Of a stretch of DNA of 64,000 nucleotides, positions 8,742 through 16,830 are shown in pieces. The notes under the pieces are model-generated. The model saw only the letters and a program-made list of their open reading frames with translations, was not told the DNA's origin and did not search any database. The position numbers and the translations under genes were made by a program. The DNA lies in NCBI GenBank assembly GCA_009885105.1, contig VFLI01000003.1, positions 26,723-90,722 on the forward strand, in the 5' to 3' direction. Source of the DNA: Spirochaetia bacterium. Lineage in GTDB: Bacteria; Spirochaetota; Leptospiria; Leptospirales; Leptonemataceae. Each line of letters opens with the position of its first letter. Positions within the stretch are counted from its first letter, which is position 1.

Positions 8742-11700
8742 ACTTCACTTCTTTTTCTTCATCGCCTTCGGTGTGGACATTTTCACTTTCCATGTCTATG
8801 CCTGCAATTTTTCGAACTTCTTCGAGCGTCCGGGGGCAGTTCGGATCATCCATTCTGCCGAGCACCGTATAGATTATCTGCGGTTCCGACTTTCCTTTCA
8901 CTCGGATGGCCGGCATTTTGTGCACCCTGAAAATATCTTTCACAAATTCATAAGAGTCCTGCGAAATCAGAATATCCGTGCCGAATGGTTTGTTCAGCGA
9001 CTCGATCCTGGACGCGAGATTCACGGCGTCTCCGATCACCGTATAATCCTGCCTGTTGTTTGAACCGATGTTTCCGGAGAGCACCGGCCCCGAATTGATG
9101 CCGCAGCCGAATTTTGCGACGGGCCGGCTCGTGCCTCCCCTTCTGTTGAATTCCACCAGGGCCGCCCGCATACCCAGAGCTGCATTGATCGCGCTTTCTG
9201 TGTCGTTCTCCGAGGTTTTCAGAGCTCCCCAGTGCGCCATGATTGCATCACCAATAAATTTGTCCACAGTGCCGTTTGTCCCGTTTACGCAGTCCACCAT
9301 GGCAGTAAAATATTCGTTGAGATACTCGACGACTTCTTCCGGCTGCATTTTCTCCGACATGGCCGTGAAATTTCGGAGATCTGAGAAAAAGATTGCCGCA
9401 TCTTTTCTCTCACCTCCGAGTTTCAGTTCGCCCCGCATCGCTCTTTCCGCGATTTCCGGATCGGTGAATTTACCCAGAGCGTCCTTCATCTTTTCCCGCT
9501 CTTCCAGGCCGTTCGCCATCGCCAGGAAAGAATGCGTGAGTATGCCGACTTCGTCTCCGCTTGCCGGTTTGAGACTGACCTGGAAGTTTCCCTGTTCGAT
9601 CTGACGGGTCTCGGTTACCAGATTGACAATAGGAACCGTCAGTGTTTTGGAGAAAAAGTACACAATCAGAATGGCCATAGTCAGTACGATTACCATGATG
9701 TACGTATTCCAGCGTTGAATCGAGTAGACCGCCGCATAGGCTTTGTCCTCTTCCACAGTGGAAATGATGCCCAGTCCGCCAAAAGGGATTTTCTTAAATG
9801 AACCCAGATACCGGACTACCGTCTGCTTTTTTGTCTGGGGATCCGTTACGGTTGTTTCGTACGGAACAAGTTTGTTGTCGATAGGGCTTTCCAGCATTGT
9901 TTTGACAATGGGCAGTGATGTCAGATTTGTCCGCGAAAGAACCAGAGGACTTTCCGGGTGTGCTATCACGTCTCCGCGGTCGTTCACCATGAAAACGATG
10001 GTCAGACATTTTTTGGTTTCCTCATCGCATTCGGAAGAGGCGCGGAATGTTTCCAGAAATTTGGAGGGTTCAATGTAGGCCACCAGTATCTTCTGCGACA
10101 GATCCCCCAGCGGCAAACTCAGCCCGATAAGCGGCATGCGAAATCCCTGTGAAGCATTGTGCACGACTTTCGCGCCCTCGAACGATTTCATGAAATACTC
10201 GCCGTTTGAAGCGTTCAGGCGGTCCATTTCTTCGTTTGTGATTTGATTGTCATTGAGAAACTTATCATTCAAAACAGTCTTTAGAAAATGCGGCCGGCCG
10301 TTTATGCTGTCTGCGATTCCGATGAAAACGAAACTGGCGTTATTTATGAAAAACAGATCCGTAAAAATCCGTCTCTGCTCGGGCTGATCAAACGCCTGCT
10401 CCATTGTGGCCGCCATCAAATGCGTGCGATACGCAATCGATTCAAATTCCGACTCAACCTTCAATCCTATCACCTGGGCCAGGCTCAAATTGTACTGCTG
10501 GATGCGGCCTTCGCTTTCCTGACGGAAAAAGCGGGTTGCGAGAAATATCATTACGCTGAGCGATGCAAAAATAATGAAAGAGATGATGGACAGAAGTTTA
10601 ACCTTGATTGTCAGTCGGGAGGCTTTGAAGTCATCGGCCTGTTTCTGTCTGATGGGAGTCTGAATTGGCGGGCTGGCGGGAAGGGACGCAGTTTTCGCAG
10701 CCGGTTCGACTTTCGCAGCGGGTTCGACTTTCTTAGCCGGTTCGGCCTTCGCAGCCGGCGCAGTTTTCGCAGCCGGTTCAGCTTTCACAATCGGTTCAAT
10801 TACCAGAGTCGTCTCTATTGGGGGCGTCCGATCTACTGTCTGAATTAAATCTACTGCCAGAGCTGGACCTGTTGCCTCAGTTTCGGGACTTGCTGTTGGT
10901 TCGATTGTTGTTAGAACCATTCCTGGCTCTGTGATCGGAGCTGGATCAATTGTCGGAGTCAGATCAATCGCCAGAGCCGGCTCTGCTGCTTCGCTTTCGG
11001 GACTTGCTGTAGGTTCGATTGTTGTCAGAACCATTCCAGGCTCTGAGATCGGAGCTGGATCAATTGTTGGAATCAGATCAATCGTGGGAGTCGGCTCTGC
11101 AGTTGGAGTAATCGGGCCTTCTGGAACCGGGACTGTTGTCTGAACATTCACCGAAAGCGGGGATTCAGCTTTTTCAACGGGAGTAACAGAAACAGGTATC
11201 ACCGCAGCCGCGGGAGTCGCTGTGGAAGAAACAGTTGTAATATCAGGAGCAGGAGCACGGGTGGAAGCGGGAGAAACAGCCAGCGCCGGGGACTTCACTT
11301 TTTTTGCCGCGGGCGGGGACTCTTTTTTTATTCGCGCTTCAACAGGCGGTTTTTCAACTTTTGGCGGAGCCTCCTCAGCGGCTCTGGTTTGCGCAGCCGG
11401 TGCAGATACTTTTTCTGACACCGATGGTTGTGCCGGCAATGCGGCTGATTTGGACAGGGGAGGGGCCGCCGGTTCAGTTCTTGGAGAGGGTGGATAGTGT
11501 TTGGTGAGGTACTCTTTGAAATCCCGCACCAGGCTATCGGATATTGCGGCATTTTCGCCAAAAATAAAACGCACGGCATCGGACGGATTGAGAGTGGAAT
11601 TGCGCGGCGTTACAGGGATGGTCGCCAGATAGGATTGAATCGATTCATTTAAATTTTCTGGAAACATCAGAAGACAGGCTGATGTTCGAAGTGAATTGAG

Positions 11701-12000
11701 AATTGTATTGTTTAAACTTCTATAGTAATCGAACTTATTGGCGGCGATCGGATCTAGGTATACGGCGGTGACGCTGAAATTCTCCTTTTCCAGAGATCTG
11801 ACAAACAGGGCCAGCCGGGCCGGAGGCGCCTTTTCCGGGGAACCCTCCAGAAACAGAAAAATTTCTCGAACTCCGCGGATAGTCCATTTGCGGACTGCCT
11901 CGCTCAAGTCCGAAGTCTCACTGTTTTCCAGAAATCGACTGTACCGGCTTTCGATGAGCAGCGGATTGGTATTTTTGAAATATATTGTGTCTTTGAGCAT
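8722..12000 (-). CDS. Membrane adenylate cyclase with extracytoplasmic sensor and HAMP
   Basis: 1092 residues in an unusual layout. Residues 1-175 form an unassigned globular domain. Residues 176-455 are a low-complexity Pro/Ala/Thr/Lys-rich linker with tandem repeats. A first membrane helix (about 470-491) and a second (about 767-785) enclose a roughly 270-residue periplasmic sensor, probably Cache-like. A HAMP segment (about 786-840) and a class III nucleotide cyclase domain (about 865-1050) follow. The metal aspartates are seen in FFSDLRNFT and VDKFIGDA; QDYTVIGDAVNLASR carries the Asp expected for ATP, so the product should be cyclic AMP. It heads the operon with the FecR and DUF5683-like genes. 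Ligand and partner are unknown. Confidence 0.9.
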   Translation of the reverse strand: MLKDTIYFKNTNPLLIESRYSRFLENSETSDLSEAVRKWTIRGVREIFLFLEGSPEKAPPARLALFVRSLEKENFSVTAVYLDPIAANKFDYYRSLNNTILNSLRTSACLLMFPENLNESIQSYLATIPVTPRNSTLNPSDAVRFIFGENAAISDSLVRDFKEYLTKHYPPSPRTEPAAPPLSKSAALPAQPSVSEKVSAPAAQTRAAEEAPPKVEKPPVEARIKKESPPAAKKVKSPALAVSPASTRAPAPDITTVSSTATPAAAVIPVSVTPVEKAESPLSVNVQTTVPVPEGPITPTAEPTPTIDLIPTIDPAPISEPGMVLTTIEPTASPESEAAEPALAIDLTPTIDPAPITEPGMVLTTIEPTASPETEATGPALAVDLIQTVDRTPPIETTLVIEPIVKAEPAAKTAPAAKAEPAKKVEPAAKVEPAAKTASLPASPPIQTPIRQKQADDFKASRLTIKVKLLSIISFIIFASLSVMIFLATRFFRQESEGRIQQYNLSLAQVIGLKVESEFESIAYRTHLMAATMEQAFDQPEQRRIFTDLFFINNASFVFIGIADSINGRPHFLKTVLNDKFLNDNQITNEEMDRLNASNGEYFMKSFEGAKVVHNASQGFRMPLIGLSLPLGDLSQKILVAYIEPSKFLETFRASSECDEETKKCLTIVFMVNDRGDVIAHPESPLVLSRTNLTSLPIVKTMLESPIDNKLVPYETTVTDPQTKKQTVVRYLGSFKKIPFGGLGIISTVEEDKAYAAVYSIQRWNTYIMVIVLTMAILIVYFFSKTLTVPIVNLVTETRQIEQGNFQVSLKPASGDEVGILTHSFLAMANGLEEREKMKDALGKFTDPEIAERAMRGELKLGGERKDAAIFFSDLRNFTAMSEKMQPEEVVEYLNEYFTAMVDCVNGTNGTVDKFIGDAIMAHWGALKTSENDTESAINAALGMRAALVEFNRRGGTSRPVAKFGCGINSGPVLSGNIGSNNRQDYTVIGDAVNLASRIESLNKPFGTDILISQDSYEFVKDIFRVHKMPAIRVKGKSEPQIIYTVLGRMDDPNCPRTLEEVRKIAGIDMESENVHTEGDEEKEVKYEIIEE
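10690..10800. repeat. Short 18-bp tandem repeats in the cyclase linker
   Basis: About six degenerate 18-bp units built on the pattern TTCGCAGCCGGTTCGACT lie in tandem. On the coding (minus) strand they encode a run of six-residue units such as VEPAAK and AEPAAK at about residues 406-437 of the cyclase. All copies keep the frame. Such runs are prone to slippage and may vary in length between strains. Confidence 0.7.
10845..11095. repeat. 114-bp tandem repeat in the cyclase linker
   Basis: A unit of 114 bp (38 codons) occurs a little over twice. The string TTTCGGGACTTGCTGT appears at 10881 and again at 10995, with nearly identical flanks. On the coding strand the unit reads GMVLTTIEPTASPE followed by an acidic, Pro-rich stretch. 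The spacing keeps the cyclase frame, pointing to recent duplication inside the disordered linker. Confidence 0.8.
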
Positions 12001-12249
12001 ATACTAATTAATGAATGATTCTCTGTTCTTTTCTGCCATCCCGGCCCAGGTTTTTATTTCAACATTTGGCTATAATATTATCGGAATATCAGCACGGTTG
12101 GACACGATCCCCCGAAGCAGCCTGATAGTGAATATCAACATAGAACGAACAATTTGTCCGAGTATAAGAATTTGGGAATCAGAAAACGCCCTTACTTGAC
12201 GGTCTGATAGCCTGTTAAAAATTTGTGAAAAATTCGATTGGAGGGCATT
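12001..12249. other. Divergent intergenic region between the cyclase operon and fabG
   Basis: 249 bases separate the cyclase start (minus strand) from fabG (plus strand), so promoters for both must lie here. A TATAAT is at 12071-12076 on the plus strand without a good -35 box, and a TTGACG is at 12194-12199, 50 bases before fabG, without a convincing -10. A 62-codon plus-strand reading frame at 12011-12199 has no Shine-Dalgarno and no recognisable features; I do not call it a gene. Confidence 0.5.
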
Positions 12250-13017
12250 ATGATTGATCTTAAAGGAAGAAGCGCCGTGGTAACGGGTTCCGCCCGGGGT
12301 ATCGGCAAGGCTATCGCTCAAAAATTGGTCTCATTTGGAGCCAGCGTCGTAATCAGTGATATCAACGCGGATGCGGCCAAGGCCGCAGCGGCGGAGATCA
12401 CAGCGGGCGGCGGTAAAGCCATCGCCGTGGCCGGGGATATCTCTAAAGCCGATCAGGCAGAAGCATTGGTGGAGGCCTGTGTAAAAGAATACGGAAAAAT
12501 CGATATTCTGGTGAATAATGCAGGAATTACCAAAGATACCCTGCTTTTGCGTATGAAGCCGGAGCAGTGGGATGCCGTGATTGCAGTCAATCTGACCGGA
12601 ACTTTCTACTGTGCACAGGCGGCTTTTAAACAAATGTTTAAGCAGAAATCCGGTGCAATTGTCAATATTTCTTCCATAGCAGGAGAAAACGGCAATGTGG
12701 GCCAGGCCAATTATTCAGCCTCAAAGGCTGGTGTCATAGGCCTCACCAAAACGATAGCGCTGGAAGGTTCCTCCAGGGGAATCCGATGCAATGCCATCGC
12801 TCCTGGATTTGTAAAAACGGATATGACAGATGCCATTCCGGAAAAAATCCGATTAGAGATAGCCGGTATGATACCTCTGGGAAGGGCTGGATTGCCGGAA
12901 GACATAGCCAATGGCGTTGCTTTTCTTGTTTCCGACATGGCATCCTTCATTACGGCCCATGTTTTGGATATAAATGGCGGCGGTTTTATGCCTGGAAAAG
13001 CTGCAAAAAAAGAGTAG
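12250..13017 (+). CDS. fabG: 3-oxoacyl-[acyl-carrier-protein] reductase FabG
   Basis: A 255-residue short-chain dehydrogenase that reduces 3-oxoacyl-ACP with NADPH in each round of fatty acid synthesis. The cofactor loop GSARGIG (13-19), the NNAG motif (88-91), and the catalytic Ser with YSASK (Tyr155, Lys159) are present at normal spacing, and length is typical. I chose the ATG at 12250 because GGAGG lies 6 bases upstream; the in-frame start at 12238 adds four residues and has no such site. acpP follows 115 bases later and rnc after that, a fatty-acid cluster order common in bacteria, which supports FabG over another short-chain dehydrogenase. Confidence 0.93.
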   Translation: MIDLKGRSAVVTGSARGIGKAIAQKLVSFGASVVISDINADAAKAAAAEITAGGGKAIAVAGDISKADQAEALVEACVKEYGKIDILVNNAGITKDTLLLRMKPEQWDAVIAVNLTGTFYCAQAAFKQMFKQKSGAIVNISSIAGENGNVGQANYSASKAGVIGLTKTIALEGSSRGIRCNAIAPGFVKTDMTDAIPEKIRLEIAGMIPLGRAGLPEDIANGVAFLVSDMASFITAHVLDINGGGFMPGKAAKKE

Positions 13018-13132
13018 GAAAATTTTTTTTTTGTGTATTTTACACTTGCACCGGGGATGGCCTTTTTTCACGTTGCGCGAATCGTTGTAAAAAACGGTAA
13101 GTAAACTCTACTATATCACTTGGAGGCCAAAT

Positions 13133-13366
13133 ATGGCTGATATGGAAAAAATTAAGGCTATCATCGTCGAACAACTGGGTGTGGATGAATCGGAGGTAAC
13201 TCCGGAAGCACACTTTATCGATGATCTGGGTGCGGATTCACTCGACACCGTTGAGCTCGTAATGGCTCTGGAAGAGGAATTTGGCATTGAGATTTCTGAC
13301 GAGGATGCTGAAAAAATTCAGACAGTAGGTGATGTCGCCAAATATATTGACGAACATGCCGCTTGA
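13133..13366 (+). CDS. acpP: Acyl carrier protein
   Basis: A 77-residue acidic protein that carries growing fatty acyl chains on a phosphopantetheine arm. The attachment serine is in [10 protein letters not shown] at about residues 36-45, with the usual run of Glu and Asp in the following helices ([16 protein letters not shown]). A TTGGAGG Shine-Dalgarno lies 6 bases before the ATG. A strong intrinsic terminator follows 11 bases after the stop, so the transcript probably ends here and rnc has its own promoter. Confidence 0.97.
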   Translation: MADMEKIKAIIVEQLGVDESEVTPEAHFIDDLGADSLDTVELVMALEEEFGIEISDEDAEKIQTVGDVAKYIDEHAA

Positions 13367-13377
13367 TACACTCAAAA

Positions 13378-13408
13378 AAGGCCGGCATCTTGCCGGCCTT
13401 TTTTTTTA
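13378..13408 (+). terminator. Intrinsic terminator after acpP
   Basis: A perfect 10-bp stem (AAGGCCGGCA at 13378-13387 with TGCCGGCCTT at 13391-13400) around a TCT loop is followed by eight more T residues. This is a textbook rho-independent terminator for acpP. Confidence 0.95.
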
Positions 13409-13470
13409 TTTTTTCTCGCCTTTCTGATGTAATCAATTGATATTCTCACTCTGCCGGACGATTCAAAATT

Positions 13471-14217
13471 GTGGCCCTTTTTGATTTCAAGTTCGAAAAA
13501 AAAAACGGACCTAATAAAATAACGAAAGAACGCAGCGCTGAACTCAAAGAGTTTTTAGCCGGCTTCAAAGTTCGTTTCAAAAATGCCGCGCTTCTGAATC
13601 AATCGCTCATACACAGCAGCTATCCGAATGAAACCGGTCAGCAGATTGAGGACAACCAGCGCCTGGAATATCTGGGAGATTCAGTCCTGGGACTGATTGT
13701 CAATGAATATCTGTATCTGCAATTTCCTGACAGAAAAGAGGGCGAGCTGGCCCGGATCAAATCGGCGGTCGTTTCTGAATCTGCGCTGGCTGAAATTGCC
13801 GCTGAAATAAAATTAGGCGATCATCTGCTTCTTGGCAAAGGAGAGAGTCGCAGCGGCGGCCGGGCAAGGGCGTCGAACCTGGCGGATGCGCTGGAAGCTC
13901 TGATTGGCGCCGTTTATCTGGACCAGGGTCTGGAAAAAACTTCGGTTTTCGTTGTGCGCTTAATGGAAAAGAAAATCCTTTCGTATGAGAATCCCGGAAC
14001 CAGGGACGCAAAATCCGCGCTCCAGGAACTTTCGCAGAAGAAATTTAAAATACGTCCGGAATACGAAGTGGTGGAGACGACGGGACCGGAACACAACCGG
14101 CAGTTTGTCTGCAAGGTTGTCGTTGGTGGAAAAGAGGCAGGCCGCGGGTCTGGAATATCCCGCAAGCAGGCCGAGCAGAAGGCGGCCCGTGCGGCTCTGA
14201 ACAGACTGGAAAAATGA
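13471..14217 (+). CDS. rnc: Ribonuclease III
   Basis: A 248-residue double-stranded-RNA endonuclease that processes rRNA precursors and some mRNAs. The catalytic signature NQRLEYLGDSVL is at residues 62-73, and a second conserved acidic patch follows in ADALEALIGAVYLDQG. The C-terminal 75 residues form the double-stranded-RNA-binding domain (SALQELSQKK through GISRKQAEQKAA). The start is a GTG at 13471, since no ATG lies near the conserved N-terminus; no clear Shine-Dalgarno is seen. Its stop overlaps the next start by 4 bases, coupling it to aroB. Confidence 0.95.
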   Translation: MALFDFKFEKKNGPNKITKERSAELKEFLAGFKVRFKNAALLNQSLIHSSYPNETGQQIEDNQRLEYLGDSVLGLIVNEYLYLQFPDRKEGELARIKSAVVSESALAEIAAEIKLGDHLLLGKGESRSGGRARASNLADALEALIGAVYLDQGLEKTSVFVVRLMEKKILSYENPGTRDAKSALQELSQKKFKIRPEYEVVETTGPEHNRQFVCKVVVGGKEAGRGSGISRKQAEQKAARAALNRLEK

Positions 14218-15317
14218 TCATGGAAGACACAGTGGTTATTAACCCGGAAAAATCCGCTCCGTATGAAGTCATTCTCAACGCTGGCTGGGGATCTCATCTC
14301 ATAGAAAGTCTCCGGAAGTTGAAGCAGGAGAGCCTTTTTATTATCACGGAAAAAATTGCGGAAGAATTTATTATGCCCGGTCTTCTTCCATTTCTGAATG
14401 GCGCGGGGTTCGACTGCGAGATACTATCCATCGAACCGGGAGAGGAGAACAAACACATTCGCAGCGCAGCTCCGGTATACAATCGTCTGATCGAACTTGA
14501 GGCGGATCGCTCGTCAGTTCTGCTTGCCGCTGGCGGCGGCGTGACGGGCGATTTTACCGGATTCATCGCCGCAACATTTCTTCGCGGAGTGCGATTCGTG
14601 CAGCTTCCGTCGACTCTTCTGGCCGCCGTCGATTCAAGCGTCGGAGGGAAAACAGCGGTCAACGTGGACCTGGGCAAGAATATGGTGGGCGTGTTTCATC
14701 AACCCGAGTTTGTGTACTGCAATCTGGAGCTTTTCCGGACTCTGCCTGCCCGCGAATGGAACTGCGGTCTGGCGGAAATGGCAAAGCATGCTTTTCTTGC
14801 CGGAGGCTCGATGCTGGAGTTTCTGGAAACCGGCCATGACAGCATGCGCGATGTCTCATCAGAATCGTTTCGACAGTGCCTGAAAGACAACATTGCTTTT
14901 AAGGGATCCGTTGTTTCACAGGATGAAAATGAGAAAGGACTTCGAGCCGTCCTGAATCTGGGACACACGACAGCGCATGCCGTCGAATCGGCGACATCGT
15001 ACAGAAAATTTGCGCACGGCGAGGCCGTATCGCGCGGACTGGCGACGATGCTGCTTCTTTCGAGGGGAGCGGCCGGGCTGGATAAGAAAGAAATGTCTCG
15101 CATGCTGGATGTGCTGGTGAAATTGAAACTACCACTCGATACGGCTGGATTGAGTCCGGAAATTCTCCTGGAACACATGAGATACGATAAAAAATCAAAA
15201 AACGGCGTCCCGGCATTTGTGCTTCTGGAGGGCCCTGGTCGGCCCGTGTATGGACGAAAAATTGAAACCCAGGATTTTATATCAGCCTGGTCGGAACAGA
15301 AAGCGCGCTTCGGGTAA
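14214..15317 (+). CDS. aroB: 3-dehydroquinate synthase
   Basis: 367 residues; converts DAHP to 3-dehydroquinate, the second step of the shikimate pathway, using NAD and a divalent metal. The signature segments GGGVTGDFTGF, QLPSTLLAAVDSSVGGKT and the metal-site histidines in NLGHTTAHAVE and FAHGEAV are all visible. The ATG at 14214 overlaps the rnc stop (ATGA); a second ATG two codons later is equally possible. aroQ follows after 42 bases, so two consecutive shikimate steps are encoded together. Confidence 0.95.
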   Translation: MIMEDTVVINPEKSAPYEVILNAGWGSHLIESLRKLKQESLFIITEKIAEEFIMPGLLPFLNGAGFDCEILSIEPGEENKHIRSAAPVYNRLIELEADRSSVLLAAGGGVTGDFTGFIAATFLRGVRFVQLPSTLLAAVDSSVGGKTAVNVDLGKNMVGVFHQPEFVYCNLELFRTLPAREWNCGLAEMAKHAFLAGGSMLEFLETGHDSMRDVSSESFRQCLKDNIAFKGSVVSQDENEKGLRAVLNLGHTTAHAVESATSYRKFAHGEAVSRGLATMLLLSRGAAGLDKKEMSRMLDVLVKLKLPLDTAGLSPEILLEHMRYDKKSKNGVPAFVLLEGPGRPVYGRKIETQDFISAWSEQKARFG

Positions 15318-15359
15318 GCTTCCTGTTTATCTTGTTCGAGGTTTGGTCGAAAATACACT

Positions 15360-15821
15360 ATGCCGGATAAAACTCTCAAAATTCTCGTGATCCAGGGACC
15401 CAATCTGAATCTGCTGGGTCAGCGCGAATCGTTAATATACGGCAGCGAAACACTGGAAACAGTTCATGCCGCTCTGGAAAAAAGATCAGGGCCGCTTCAG
15501 ACCTCGCTTTCTTTTTTTCAATCAAACCATGAAGGCGCCATCATCGACCGAATACAGGCCGCAAAGAAGGACGGCGTCGACGGCATTCTGATCAATGCCG
15601 GCGCGCTGACGCACACTTCCATCGGTTTGCGAGATGTTCTGGCCGGCACGGCGATTCCGTTTGTTGAAGTGCACATCTCCAATGTGCATGCGCGGGAAGA
15701 ATTCCGGCATCACTCGTACCTGAGCGCCATCGCTGCAGGCATTGTGGTGGGATTCGGCACAGCCGGATACGATCTGGGACTGGAAGGACTCGTCCGTCAT
15801 CTGCGCAGACCGAAAAGCTGA
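15360..15821 (+). CDS. aroQ: Type II 3-dehydroquinate dehydratase
   Basis: 153 residues; dehydrates 3-dehydroquinate to 3-dehydroshikimate, directly after AroB in the pathway. Type II features are clear: [12 protein letters not shown] near the N-terminus, the catalytic Tyr in [15 protein letters not shown], and the catalytic His in VEVHISN. The usual INPGA motif reads INAGA, a mild substitution. The next gene begins two bases after the stop. Confidence 0.95.
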   Translation: MPDKTLKILVIQGPNLNLLGQRESLIYGSETLETVHAALEKRSGPLQTSLSFFQSNHEGAIIDRIQAAKKDGVDGILINAGALTHTSIGLRDVLAGTAIPFVEVHISNVHAREEFRHHSYLSAIAAGIVVGFGTAGYDLGLEGLVRHLRRPKS

Positions 15822-15823
15822 AT

Positions 15824-16216
15824 ATGCCGGTTGTATCCAGATTTTTTCTGCGTTCCGGTTTTGTATGTCTTGCACTCGCCCTGCTGCTTCGCATGTGGAT
15901 ATTTTCCGGCTGGTCCGACAGGGCGATTTCGTTCATGCCTGTATTCTACCATCTGCTCACAGTCGGCTGGGCCACGCAGATTATTTTCGGCGTCGCTCAC
16001 TGGATGTTTCCGCGTTATTCGCAGGAACGGCCGCGCGGACATGAATCACTGACCTGGATCGTCTATGTCTGCCTGAATTCGGGATTGCTGCTTCGCCTTA
16101 TATGCGAACCTTATTCCGAGAATTTTTTTGCCGTCATTGGACTTGGATTTTCCGCGGCTCTGCAGTTTTTCGCCGCGGCAATTTTTTCAGGCCAGATCTG
16201 GCTGCGGGTGCGCTGA
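15824..16216 (+). CDS. Small membrane protein related to cbb3-type oxidase subunit I / NnrS
   Basis: 130 residues, nearly all in four predicted membrane helices (about 10-26, 38-60, 76-93, 103-123). The segment YHLLTVGWATQIIFGVAHW followed by MFPR resembles the His-GW-Q-G-W-PR motif of cbb3-type oxidase subunit I-like and NnrS-like membrane proteins, where such histidines can bind haem. It starts 2 bases after aroQ and its TGA overlaps the ATG of the next gene, a similar protein. Function is unknown; haem or gas handling is only inferred, and the protein is much shorter than true oxidase subunits. Confidence 0.6.
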   Translation: MPVVSRFFLRSGFVCLALALLLRMWIFSGWSDRAISFMPVFYHLLTVGWATQIIFGVAHWMFPRYSQERPRGHESLTWIVYVCLNSGLLLRLICEPYSENFFAVIGLGFSAALQFFAAAIFSGQIWLRVR

Positions 16217-16629
16217 TGCCTCTATTCAGCCGGGTCTCCATTCGAATCTCGCTTGTCTATTTTCTGACCGGTTCTCTTGCCGGATCGGCGCTCCTTGTGT
16301 CGAAGGCGTTGAATTTTCCGCTCTGGCAGGCGCTGAGCGCGCACATTGAGATTATGATTTTCGGATGGTTGTTTCAGTTCATCATGGGAGTGTCGTTCTG
16401 GATTCTGCCCCGTATGAAAAAGAACAGCCGCGGCTGGCCTGGTTTTGTCTGGATTTCTACCGGGCTTTTGAATGCGGGCGTGCTGCTTTTTATACTTTCG
16501 GATATTAATAAAATATTCAGACTTACTGGCATGACCTTCGAAGCGTTGGCCCTGGTTTTTTATGTACGATCCATCCTGCCTCGCCTCAGGTATGTGAAAA
16601 ATTGGGGATCGGGAGATAAAAGGGGATAA
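16216..16629 (+). CDS. Second small oxidase-like membrane protein (paralogue of the preceding gene)
   Basis: 137 residues with four predicted membrane helices. It repeats the motif of its neighbour as AHIEIMIFGW, then LFQFIMGVSFWILPR. The start ATG shares its first base with the upstream stop (TGATG), so translation is coupled and the two probably act as a pair. The last residues (WGSGDKRG) and the stop codon are encoded by the first unit of a purine-rich repeat that continues downstream, so the present C-terminus may be a product of repeat insertion. Confidence 0.6.
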   Translation: MPLFSRVSIRISLVYFLTGSLAGSALLVSKALNFPLWQALSAHIEIMIFGWLFQFIMGVSFWILPRMKKNSRGWPGFVWISTGLLNAGVLLFILSDINKIFRLTGMTFEALALVFYVRSILPRLRYVKNWGSGDKRG

Positions 16630-16780
16630 GGAGATAATGGGGGATAAGGAGATAATAATAAAAAGAGAATATGGATAAATATTTTATAAAATATCTGTAA
16701 TTTCAATTTATCCGCCCCAGTTTTCATTTCATCCCCAAATCTCACCGATCTCTGCATCTCCTTTTTTTACACTCTTGAGG
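16604..16780. repeat. Purine-rich intergenic repeat, copy A
   Basis: The left arm has three tandem units of 17-18 bp (GGGGATAAGGAGATAAT type) at 16604-16656; the first lies inside the end of the upstream gene. The right arm, read on the minus strand from 16773, gives AGTGTAAAAAAAGGAGATGC followed by AGAGAT, nearly identical to a site near 54.1 kb. The arms are partly complementary across an AT-rich centre, so the element can fold back. No coding role is seen. Confidence 0.75.
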
Positions 16781-16830
16781 AGATAATATTTTTTTGCAAC
16801 CATCTGCCCGGGAAGGGGTTCAGATACCAT

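Noticed and set aside
10288..10848. 186-codon plus-strand reading frame with Arg/Ser/Phe-rich repeats
   Set aside because: It is the antisense reading of the cyclase linker repeats; its repetitive look comes from the 18-bp DNA repeat.
10845..11095. Possible CRISPR-like array
   Set aside because: The repeats are directly adjacent, in frame and without unique spacers; they are coding tandem repeats.
12011..12199. 62-codon frame between the cyclase and fabG
   Set aside because: No Shine-Dalgarno, no family features, and it fills a region that must contain two promoters.
13085..13114. TTGTAA and TACTAT as a promoter for acpP
   Set aside because: The implied start would fall on the Shine-Dalgarno itself, leaving almost no leader; acpP is more likely read from a promoter further upstream or with fabG.
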